Both the position numbers and the translations under genes were made by a program. A stretch of 40,122 bases of DNA from an uncultured Bacteroidales bacterium (GTDB lineage: Bacteria > Bacteroidota > Bacteroidia > Bacteroidales > P3): assembly GCA_900318835.1 (NCBI GenBank), contig ONLW01000024.1, positions 1 to 40,122 of the forward strand, in the 5' to 3' direction. This document shows positions 1 to 7,035 of the stretch, piece by piece (the stretch's first letter is position 1; each line of letters opens with the position of its first letter). A model generated the notes under the pieces. The model had not been told where the DNA came from. It searched no databases and was given only the letters and a program-made list of their open reading frames with translations.

Positions 1-706
1 CGCCCTGGTTGATGTAGTCGTAGGAGCCCACGCCGACGTCGGGAGTGTTGCCGCCCCATACGTCGAGGATGCTGTAGGTACTGCCGTCAATTTCCATCTT
101 GTTCTCCCTGACCTTGCTGTTGTTAAGGCTGGCACCGAGGTCGAGTTCGAGACAGAGGTTGCCTCCGAGGTCGACGGTGCGCGTGATGGCAAGGTCGATG
201 TTGATGCGGTCTTCGCGGCCATAGATGTTGCAGGGGATATAGCGATGGTTGTTGGTGAGGATGCCGGTGCCAGAGGTACTGCCGAGGAGGAAGACTCCGT
301 TGGCCTGCAGGCGCCACATGTCAAAGCGCAACATCCAGCCAAAGCCGCTGGCATAGTCGTAGCGAATGCCCAAGCCGAACTGCAGGGATGTGCGGTAGTA
401 CATGTTGGCATATTCCTCCACCTTCAACTGGTTGTAGTTGCCGATGGAACCGTCGATGAGACCGTCGGTTTTCAACTCGTTCCATATGCGGGTACCATAA
501 GTGTTGCTGTAGAGCACACGATCGATGGTGTTGGCGTTGTCGGGACGGCCGGAATAGAAATTGGCATTGATGCCGTCGGCCCAGATGGCGCCGGCGCTGG
601 CAAAGACAGAGAGACCTGTAGGCTGACGCCTCGGTACTCCTTCGTCGTCGGCCATGGCCGCACTCATGGCCAGCAGGGTGGCCACTAGAAATATGGCTCT
701 TTTCAT
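1..706 (-). CDS. Secreted, probably outer-membrane beta-barrel protein (partial, C-terminus outside window)
   Basis: The reading frame starts with ATG at 706 and stays open to the window edge (235 codons seen). The first ~20 residues (MKRAIFLVATLLAMSAAMA) form a clear Sec signal peptide cleaved near AMA-DD. The rest alternates aromatic and polar residues in short strands, with Gly/Asn-rich turns, which suggests an outer-membrane beta barrel; I recognise no named family. Its ATG overlaps the TGA of the upstream sigma-factor gene (ATGA), so the two are translationally coupled. The gene may be a target or partner of that sigma factor, but this is inference from position only. The C-terminus cannot be judged. 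Confidence 0.75.
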   Translation of the reverse strand, partial: MKRAIFLVATLLAMSAAMADDEGVPRRQPTGLSVFASAGAIWADGINANFYSGRPDNANTIDRVLYSNTYGTRIWNELKTDGLIDGSIGNYNQLKVEEYANMYYRTSLQFGLGIRYDYASGFGWMLRFDMWRLQANGVFLLGSTSGTGILTNNHRYIPCNIYGREDRINIDLAITRTVDLGGNLCLELDLGASLNNSKVRENKMEIDGSTYSILDVWGGNTPDVGVGSYDYINQG

Positions 707-1308
707 ATCACATCCCCCCTTTCTCTTACTATGCTGGACAACAATGTTTTAGCTCTCATCAGACGTACTTTGACGGTGCCCAGCGGCAGTCGTAGGCGCT
801 CGGCAATTTCCTCGTAGCTGAGGTCCTCATAGTAACGCATCTCGATAATGCGGCGGTAGGGTTCTTTCAGCCCTGCCACAATCTCCTTGAGCACCGAGTC
901 GCGCTGCATGCGTATCATCACCTCTTCGGGGTTGGGCTGATTGGAAGGTATTTGATATTCAATGAACTCACCATCGCCTGTGCGCGTAATGCTACCCAAC
1001 GAAACTGTCTCCACCTTGCGCTTGCGCAGGTAGTCAATGTAGGTGTTCACTCCGATGGAGAATAGCCACGAACTGAATGAACCCGTGGGAGCATAGCGGT
1101 GGAGCTGAAGGAAAGCTTTGCTGAAAGTCTCCATGGTGAGGTCGGAGGCCGTGGTGGTGTTGTGCGTCATGCGCAGGAGCAACAGATAGAGCGGCTCGCG
1201 ATAGGAGGCCATCAAGTCAGCATACGCCTTGTGGCTTCCATGGTCGCGGGCATCGCAAACCAACTGATAGTCAATCTTCAATCTGTCGTTCGTGGCTTTC
1301 GTCTCCAC
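703..1308 (-). CDS. ECF-type RNA polymerase sigma factor (sigma-70 family)
   Basis: A 201-residue protein with the two-domain layout of group 4 sigma factors. Sigma-2 spans about residues 25-98, with the DLTMETFSKAF core and the promoter-melting stretch SSWLFSIGVNTYIDYLRKRK. Sigma-4 spans about 138-192, with the helix-turn-helix LSYEEIAERLRLPLGTVKVR. It would direct RNA polymerase to a dedicated promoter set. The start is GTG at 1308, one base after the TAG of the glycosyltransferase gene; no early in-frame ATG exists. The downstream secreted-protein gene overlaps its stop. No anti-sigma gene is recognisable in the visible part of the operon. Confidence 0.93.
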   Translation of the reverse strand: METKATNDRLKIDYQLVCDARDHGSHKAYADLMASYREPLYLLLLRMTHNTTTASDLTMETFSKAFLQLHRYAPTGSFSSWLFSIGVNTYIDYLRKRKVETVSLGSITRTGDGEFIEYQIPSNQPNPEEVMIRMQRDSVLKEIVAGLKEPYRRIIEMRYYEDLSYEEIAERLRLPLGTVKVRLMRAKTLLSSIVRERGDVI

Positions 1309-1309
1309 T

Positions 1310-2476
1310 CTATTTGCTAAATTTTCTGTTATTATCTAACGGAGTTAGGACCAAAATAGTATTTGCAATGATAAAATAAATTTCATACAGCGGTGCCGCG
1401 AGGTACACCAAACCACCCTCGAAACGCTTGGACAACTGGGAGAAAGCAACAATCTGCCAAGCCCATTTCACTACCGCGGCGATGGCAATCATGCCCCACG
1501 GCATGCCGCCATTAGCAAGCAGCAGGGCTCCCATGGTGTAGAAGAGTGCGACGGAGATGGGAAGCAAATCCTCGAGCAGACGGCCGCCTACGCTGTGCCA
1601 GTTGCGTGTCGACACTCGCGCCAAACGCTGTTTGTGCCATTCGCCGAAGGTCTTTTTGGGTTCGGTGTACAGACAGGCGTCGCTGCTGATGCTCACGGCA
1701 TTGTTGTTGCGCGTGGCGTTCTGGTATACAAAGAGGTCATCTGAGCCACCGGCCACATTGTAATGACTGATGAAGGCTCCGCGGTCGAAGAAAAAGCTGC
1801 GGCGATAACTCAGGTTGCGGCCGCTACCGGTGTATGGGTGACCCAACAGGGCGCAACCCAGGTAGTGCGAACTATAGGCCAGATTGTCATACTGCTGCAA
1901 TGTCCCAAGCAGGGTTCTTGTACGTTTTAAACCACAGAATCCCAGTACAATTTTGATATCTTTCCTATAGTATCCCTTTACCATGCCGCGCAGCCACTGC
2001 ATGTTCTTCGGTGTGCAGTCGGGGTCGGCAAGAAGAAGGATGTCGTTTTTGGCACTCTTGATGCCGATGGAAAGGGGATATTTTTTGCCTTGGAAAAGGT
2101 TTACATCCTCCTTGAACGGCACAATCTTCAGGTGAGGGTAGTAGTCCTTCAGCAGCTTCAAGACAAACTGAGTGTCGTCGTGACTCATATAGTCTACCAC
2201 AACCACCTCGAAATTAGGATAGTCCTGCTCAAGTAGATAGACCAGGTTTTCTTTCAGCCAAGCAGCATCATTATGTGCCGTCAACACCACACTCACAGGT
2301 GGTGTCGACTCTTTGCCAGATGTATTGTCGCCTTCTTTGGCTGGTTTGCGGTGCCACATTCCTATGCGCAGATGGAACAATCCATAGTATATGCTGCAAA
2401 ACACCAGCGCCAATAACATTAGCACTGAAAAGACAACAGACTGGGTATCAGTTAGAAAATTTGTAAAATCAAACAT
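1310..2476 (-). CDS. Membrane-bound family 2 glycosyltransferase
   Basis: About 388 residues. An N-terminal membrane helix (about 12-35) is followed by a GT-A fold: PPVSVVLTAHND (59-70), the nucleotide-sugar/metal motif DPD (151-153), a GGSDD acceptor-site motif (243-247) and a QRLARVSTRNW stretch (283-293) resembling the QxxRW motif of processive GT2 enzymes. Two or three hydrophobic helices follow (about 305-380). It probably transfers a sugar onto a lipid or polysaccharide at the inner membrane; donor and acceptor cannot be read. I chose ATG at 2476; the frame can be extended to a TTG at 2488. A TAnnTTTG-like -7 element lies at 2500-2507, which favours the ATG. The sigma-factor gene follows with one base between. 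Confidence 0.88.
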   Translation of the reverse strand: MFDFTNFLTDTQSVVFSVLMLLALVFCSIYYGLFHLRIGMWHRKPAKEGDNTSGKESTPPVSVVLTAHNDAAWLKENLVYLLEQDYPNFEVVVVDYMSHDDTQFVLKLLKDYYPHLKIVPFKEDVNLFQGKKYPLSIGIKSAKNDILLLADPDCTPKNMQWLRGMVKGYYRKDIKIVLGFCGLKRTRTLLGTLQQYDNLAYSSHYLGCALLGHPYTGSGRNLSYRRSFFFDRGAFISHYNVAGGSDDLFVYQNATRNNNAVSISSDACLYTEPKKTFGEWHKQRLARVSTRNWHSVGGRLLEDLLPISVALFYTMGALLLANGGMPWGMIAIAAVVKWAWQIVAFSQLSKRFEGGLVYLAAPLYEIYFIIANTILVLTPLDNNRKFSK

Positions 2477-2499
2477 TTGTGCACACAAATTTTAGTGTA

Positions 2500-2507
2500 C
2501 AAAGATA
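2500..2507 (-). promoter_or_regulatory. Bacteroidota-type -7 promoter element for the glycosyltransferase operon
   Basis: On the minus strand this reads TATCTTTG, an exact match to the phylum -7 consensus TAnnTTTG. No good TTTG -33 box is seen 18-21 bp upstream. Predicted transcription start is near 2493, about 17 bases before the ATG. Confidence 0.5.
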
Positions 2508-2574
2508 CTCATAAATATAGTTCACACGCATGCGCGAGCCTTAAAAATATCAACAACTATTCAACAAGTTACAC

Positions 2575-3711
2575 CTACAATCTCCGGCCCAGCTTGCCAA
2601 CCATACCGCTTTTCCATGTAGCATAATCCCCTGCAATAATATGTCGACGGGCCTCCTTGACCAGCCATAGGTAGAATGTGAGGTTATGGATGGAGCATAT
2701 TTGGAGGCCGAGAATCTCTTCGGCACGGATGAGATGATGCAAATAGGCAAGGGTATAGACCCGGTCGGCTTCGGCAGTGGAGTTGGGGTCAATGGGTTCG
2801 AAGCAACTCTCCCACTTCTTGTTCTTGATATTGATAGTGCCTTCGGAGGTGAACAACAGTCCGTTGCGACCATTTCTGGTGGGCATCACACAGTCGAACA
2901 TATCCACTCCGCGCTCGATGGCTTCAAGGATATTTTGTGGCGTGCCAACCCCCATCAAGTAGCGCGGACGGTCCTTGGGAAGGATGGCATTGACCACCTC
3001 AATCATCTGATACATCACCTCGGTGGGTTCGCCGACGGCCAGACCTCCGATGGCGCAACCTTCGGGGTTCTTGTTGGCGATATACTCGGCCGAAACCTTT
3101 CGCAGGTCTTCATACTGGCAGCCTTGCACGATGGGGAATAGAGCCTGGTGATGACCATAAAGGGGTTCAGTCTCATTGAAACGCTTAATGCAACGGTCTA
3201 GCCAACGGTGTGTAAGTTCCATTGAATGTTGCGCATATCGATGATCACTATCACCGGGGGCACACTCGTCAAAAGCCATCATGATATCGGCCCCGATAAT
3301 GCGTTCAATGTCCATCACGCTCTCCGGTGTGAAGAGGTGTTTGCTACCGTCAATATGACTGCGGAAGGTGCACCCTTCCTCCTTAATCTTTCGGTTATCA
3401 GCCAACGAGAAGACCTGAAAACCGCCACTATCGGTCAATAGTGGCCGCTCCCAGCCGTTGAATTTATGCAGGCCTCCTGCCTGACGAAGAAGGTCGCACC
3501 CTGGACGCAGATACAAATGATATGTATTACCTAGAATAATCTGAGCGCCAATATCATTACGAAGTTCTGCCTGATGTACTGCTTTAACACTGCCAGCAGT
3601 ACCTACTGGCATGAAAATAGGAGTCTCAATGTCACCGTGGTCAGTATGGATGACACCCGCACGGGCATCGCCACTAGTGGCTTTGAGGTCGAAAGTGAGA
3701 CGGTCAATCAT
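2575..3711 (-). CDS. tgt: Queuine tRNA-ribosyltransferase (tRNA-guanine transglycosylase)
   Basis: A 378-residue enzyme that exchanges guanine at position 34 of GUN-anticodon tRNAs for a queuosine precursor. Signatures: substrate-loop DSGGFQVFS (94-102), FDECAPGD (147-154), QG of FPIVQG (192-197), GGLAVGE (222-228) and the nucleophile Asp of MFDCVMPTRNGR (D273). The zinc-binding CxCxxC of the E. coli type is absent around 308-320 (reads DPNSTAEADRVY), although the downstream IHNL His (H342) is kept; from memory this is normal for Bacteroidota TGTs. Its ATG directly follows the TAA of the 81-residue gene with no gap. It is the last gene of the groES-like, alaS, small-gene, tgt operon. Confidence 0.96.
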   Translation of the reverse strand: MIDRLTFDLKATSGDARAGVIHTDHGDIETPIFMPVGTAGSVKAVHQAELRNDIGAQIILGNTYHLYLRPGCDLLRQAGGLHKFNGWERPLLTDSGGFQVFSLADNRKIKEEGCTFRSHIDGSKHLFTPESVMDIERIIGADIMMAFDECAPGDSDHRYAQHSMELTHRWLDRCIKRFNETEPLYGHHQALFPIVQGCQYEDLRKVSAEYIANKNPEGCAIGGLAVGEPTEVMYQMIEVVNAILPKDRPRYLMGVGTPQNILEAIERGVDMFDCVMPTRNGRNGLLFTSEGTINIKNKKWESCFEPIDPNSTAEADRVYTLAYLHHLIRAEEILGLQICSIHNLTFYLWLVKEARRHIIAGDYATWKSGMVGKLGRRL

Positions 3712-3957
3712 TTAGAGTGCAATCTTCTCAATCTTGGCACGAGCCTCCAGGATGGCCTTATAGTCGTTCATGGCACGCAACTGCAGGTCATAGATGCTGC
3801 GGGGACAGTCGGGAGTGAAGGTAAGTTTGCCGTTATCCCATAATTTCAACACAGCTTCAAGATTCTCTTTGCGATTGAGCAGGTGATAGTACTCAGCTTT
3901 CATTCTTTCCTTGTAGTCTTGGGAAAGCATCAAGGTGGTAATGGTCTGTAAATCCAT
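3712..3957 (-). CDS. Small phage-type protein (resembles crAss001_48-related family)
   Basis: An 81-residue, mostly helical soluble protein. The layout, RMKAEYYHLLNRKENLEAVL near the N-terminus and then YDLQLRAMNDYKAILEARAKIE near the C-terminus, resembles a family of short proteins common in phages and named after a crAss-like phage gene (crAss001_48-related). This is recognition by pattern from memory, not a search. It sits between alaS and tgt, 20 bp after alaS and touching tgt, so it is co-transcribed with two tRNA-related housekeeping genes. No signal peptide or membrane helix. Function unknown; domestication of a phage gene is one reading, a lineage-specific tRNA-linked factor another. 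Confidence 0.8.
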   Translation of the reverse strand: MDLQTITTLMLSQDYKERMKAEYYHLLNRKENLEAVLKLWDNGKLTFTPDCPRSIYDLQLRAMNDYKAILEARAKIEKIAL

Positions 3958-3977
3958 AATACTTATTGTTTTAAGGG

Positions 3978-6569
3978 TTAACTAATCATTTCTTTAGCCA
4001 TGGCGAGTGCCTTGTCGAGCCCGTCGGGGTTTTTGCCGCCGGCAGTGGCAAAATGGGCTTGACCACCGCCACCTCCCTGGATTTCCTTGCCGAGAGTGCG
4101 AACCATCTGTCCGGCATTCATTCCGGCATCCACGCGGACCTGTCCCAGCACTATGAGCAGGGCGGGCTTGCCTCCAGTGACACTACCCAGTACAAGAGCC
4201 ATCTCAGGATTGTCATTTCGTAAAGCCATCAGGGCATCTTTGACGGTGTTGACATCGAAGTCCACCCGCTCGATGAGAATCGGGTTAGCTTTCAGTCTGT
4301 CGGCGAACCCCTTGGCCACGCCGGAGGCCTTCTCTTTCTGCAATTGCTCAACACTGGCTTTCAGGGAAGCATTGTCTTCCTGCAACTTGGCAATGGAGGC
4401 AGTCAAATCCTTGGTACCTTTGAACATGTCGTTGAGGGAGGCGATCAAATCCTGCTGATCGTCGGCATAACGCTCGGCACCGGCAGCTGTGACGGCCTCA
4501 ATGCGACGCATGCCGGCGGCAATGGCACCCTCTCCGATGATTCGGAAGGAACCGATCATGCCGGTATTGGCCACATGTGTACCGCCGCAGAACTCAATGC
4601 TGGGGCCGTACTTCACCACACGCACCTTGTCGCCATATTTCTCACCGAAGAGGGCCATGGCGCCCAGCTTCTGAGCTTCTGCGATAGGCATCGAGCGGTG
4701 CTCCTCGAGGGGCAGACACTGGCGAATCATCTCGTTGACGCGTCGTTCCACAGCACGAATCTCCTCATGGCTCAGCTTGGCGAAATGGCTAAAATCGAAG
4801 CGTAGGCGCTCGGCGTCGACACTCGAGCCTTTCTGCTCCACATGGTCGCCCAGAACCTGACGTAAAGCGTAGTGCATCAGGTGCGTGGCGGTATGGTTGT
4901 TGCCAATGGCTTGACGGCGGGCGGCATCCACGCTGGCGTGGAAAGTGGCCGTCATATCCTCGGGCAACGTGTCTACGATGTGTACAATAAGGCCGTTTTC
5001 CTTTTTGGTATTCTTGATTGCTAACTCTCCCAACTTACCGGTATCGCCCGTCTGGCCGCCGCTCTCGCCGTAGAAGGGGGTATGGTCGAAGACCAGCTGA
5101 TAGAACTCTTTGTCTTTAGCTTTTACCCTACGGTAGCGGGCGATACGCACGTCGGCCTCGAGGACATCATAGCCGATGAATTCCTCCTCCACTCCCGGCA
5201 GCAACTCCTGCCAGTCGTCGCTCTCCACCTTGGCGGCACCGCGCGAGCGCTCCTTCTGCTCTTGCAAGCCTTTTTCGAAGCCTGCCATATCCACTGTCCA
5301 GCCTTTCTCGCTGGCCATCAGCTGCGTGAGGTCGATGGGGAAGCCGTAGGTATCGAAAAGTTCAAAGGCGAAGGCGCCGTCGATAATCTTGGCAGACGAG
5401 AACGTCTGCGCACTCAGGTAGTCGTTGAAGCGCTTAATGCCGCCGGCGAGGGTGCGCAGGAAGGCCTGCTCCTCTTCGAGGATGATGCGCTGGATAAGCT
5501 CCTGTTGCTTTTTGAGTTCGGGGAACTGGTGGCCCATCTGCCCCACGAGAGTGGGAACGAGGGTATTGATGAAAGGCTCGGTGAAGCCAAGGAAGGTGTA
5601 GCCGTAGCGCACGGCTCGGCGCAGGATGCGGCGAATGACGTAGCCGGCCTTCACATTGGAGGGCAGCTGGCCGTCGGCAATGCTGAAACTCACGGCGCGC
5701 AGGTGGTCGGCACAGACACGCATGGCGATGTCAGCATCCTCGTTTTCACCGTATTTCTTACCACATTTGGCGGCAATCTCCTGGATGAGGGGCTGGAAGA
5801 CGTCGGTGTCGTAGTTCGAGCGTTTTCCCTGCATCACCATACAGAGGCGCTCGAACCCCATACCGGTGTCGATATGCTTGGCTTTCAGTGGCTCAAGACT
5901 GCCGTCGGCCTTGCGGTTGAACTGCATGAAGACGAGGTTCCATATCTCTATGACCTGGGGGTTGTCCTTGTTCACCAAGTCCTTACCAGAAATTTTGGCC
6001 TTTTCCTCGTCGGGACGTATGTCGACGTGAATCTCTGAGCAAGGGCCGCAGGGACCTTGGTCGCCCATCTCCCAGAAGTTGTCTTTCTTCGAGCCACGCA
6101 GAATGCGGTCTTCGCTGATGTGCTCCTTCCAAAAGTTGTAGGCTTCCATATCCATCTCGAGACCCTCCTTCTCGTCGCCGCCGAAGACTGTAACATAGAG
6201 CCAGTCCTTGTTTATCTTCATCACCTCGGTGAGGAACTCCCAGCCGTAGGCGATGGCCTCTTTCTTGAAATAGTCACCGAAGCTCCAATTGCCCAGCATC
6301 TCGAACATGGTGTGGTGGTAGGTGTCGTGACCCACTTCCTCAAGGTCGTTGTGTTTGCCGCTGACGCGCAGGCACTTCTGACTGTCGGTGGCGCGGGGCC
6401 ACTGGCGCTGCTGGTTGCCCAGAAAGATATCCTTGAACTGGTTCATGCCGGCGTTGGTGAACATCAGCGTCGGGTCGTTCTTGATGACCATGGGGGCACT
6501 CGGCACCACATGGTGGTTCTTGCTCTCAAAATAGTCTAAAAAGGCTTTGCGTATTTCGTTGCTTGTCAT
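3978..6569 (-). CDS. alaS: Alanyl-tRNA synthetase
   Basis: 863 residues, full length for bacterial AlaRS. It charges tRNA-Ala. The N-terminal class II catalytic core starts at residue 1 (IRKAFLDYFESKNHHVVPSA, then TNAGMNQFKDIFLG and MFEMLGNWSFGDYFK). The editing domain carries the HxxxH of NHTATHLMH and the CGGTH zinc motif. The C-terminal DHHA1-type C-Ala domain ends in GGGGGQAHFATAGG. The ATG at 6569 follows the GroES-like gene by 8 bp. It is the second gene in the operon driven from the promoter at 6962-6992. Confidence 0.98.
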   Translation of the reverse strand: MTSNEIRKAFLDYFESKNHHVVPSAPMVIKNDPTLMFTNAGMNQFKDIFLGNQQRQWPRATDSQKCLRVSGKHNDLEEVGHDTYHHTMFEMLGNWSFGDYFKKEAIAYGWEFLTEVMKINKDWLYVTVFGGDEKEGLEMDMEAYNFWKEHISEDRILRGSKKDNFWEMGDQGPCGPCSEIHVDIRPDEEKAKISGKDLVNKDNPQVIEIWNLVFMQFNRKADGSLEPLKAKHIDTGMGFERLCMVMQGKRSNYDTDVFQPLIQEIAAKCGKKYGENEDADIAMRVCADHLRAVSFSIADGQLPSNVKAGYVIRRILRRAVRYGYTFLGFTEPFINTLVPTLVGQMGHQFPELKKQQELIQRIILEEEQAFLRTLAGGIKRFNDYLSAQTFSSAKIIDGAFAFELFDTYGFPIDLTQLMASEKGWTVDMAGFEKGLQEQKERSRGAAKVESDDWQELLPGVEEEFIGYDVLEADVRIARYRRVKAKDKEFYQLVFDHTPFYGESGGQTGDTGKLGELAIKNTKKENGLIVHIVDTLPEDMTATFHASVDAARRQAIGNNHTATHLMHYALRQVLGDHVEQKGSSVDAERLRFDFSHFAKLSHEEIRAVERRVNEMIRQCLPLEEHRSMPIAEAQKLGAMALFGEKYGDKVRVVKYGPSIEFCGGTHVANTGMIGSFRIIGEGAIAAGMRRIEAVTAAGAERYADDQQDLIASLNDMFKGTKDLTASIAKLQEDNASLKASVEQLQKEKASGVAKGFADRLKANPILIERVDFDVNTVKDALMALRNDNPEMALVLGSVTGGKPALLIVLGQVRVDAGMNAGQMVRTLGKEIQGGGGGQAHFATAGGKNPDGLDKALAMAKEMIS

Positions 6570-6577
6570 ATCTGTTA

Positions 6578-6937
6578 TTAAAATTCTTCTCTTTCAACCA
6601 TCAAAATCGCACCCTGAGGCACGATGAAATATTTTTTGCCGTCGTACTTGATTTCCACGGCATTCTTCTGCATGAAGATAGCCATGTCGCCAGGTTTCAC
6701 CTGCAAGGGCAGGTAGCGCGGCTCGCGGTCGGCGGGGTTCCAGTCCTCGCCGTCGTTCGAAGAGGGCAGGGGATAGCCGGGTCCGCACTTGAGGATATAA
6801 CCCGTCTGCACCTCCTCCTTTTCCTGATAGCCGGCAGGCAGCAGCAGGCCTCCTTTGGTCTTCTTGGTGGCTATCGACGGCTCAATCAGCACCCTGTCGC
6901 CAATCACTATCAATTTGTCTATGTTTGTTTTCGGCAT
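6578..6937 (-). CDS. GroES-like co-chaperonin-fold protein
   Basis: A 119-residue protein with the GroES beta-barrel pattern: IGDRVLIEP at residues 12-20, a mobile-loop-like stretch TKKTKGGLLLPAGYQEKEEVQTG whose GGLLLP resembles the GroEL-binding tripeptide region, then VKPGDMAIF and a C-terminal GAILMVER strand. It is longer than true GroES (~90-97) because about 25 residues (PGYPLPSSNDGEDWNPADRE region) are inserted where the roof loop should be. No groEL lies nearby. It is first in the operon with alaS, so a role as a dedicated GroES variant is plausible but unproven; the canonical groES-groEL pair is presumably elsewhere. Confidence 0.85.
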   Translation of the reverse strand: MPKTNIDKLIVIGDRVLIEPSIATKKTKGGLLLPAGYQEKEEVQTGYILKCGPGYPLPSSNDGEDWNPADREPRYLPLQVKPGDMAIFMQKNAVEIKYDGKKYFIVPQGAILMVEREEF

Positions 6938-6961
6938 AATTTATATGTACAATATAAATTG

Positions 6962-6992
6962 CAAAGATACAAAAAAAAAATCAAATCGCAAA
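6962..6992 (-). promoter_or_regulatory. Bacteroidota promoter for the groES-like/alaS/tgt operon
   Basis: On the minus strand, TTTG (6992-6989) is followed by exactly 19 bases and TATCTTTG (6969-6962), matching the TTTG-N19-TAnnTTTG consensus. Predicted start of transcription is near 6955, about 18 bases before the ATG at 6937. Confidence 0.75.
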
Positions 6993-7035
6993 AAAAACTT
7001 CAATTGCAAACATTCGCGCCCCTTACCTAGCAATC

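Noticed and set aside
5082-6038. 318-codon open frame antisense to alaS
   Set aside because: Shadow of the strongly conserved alaS frame, with typical antisense composition and no motif.
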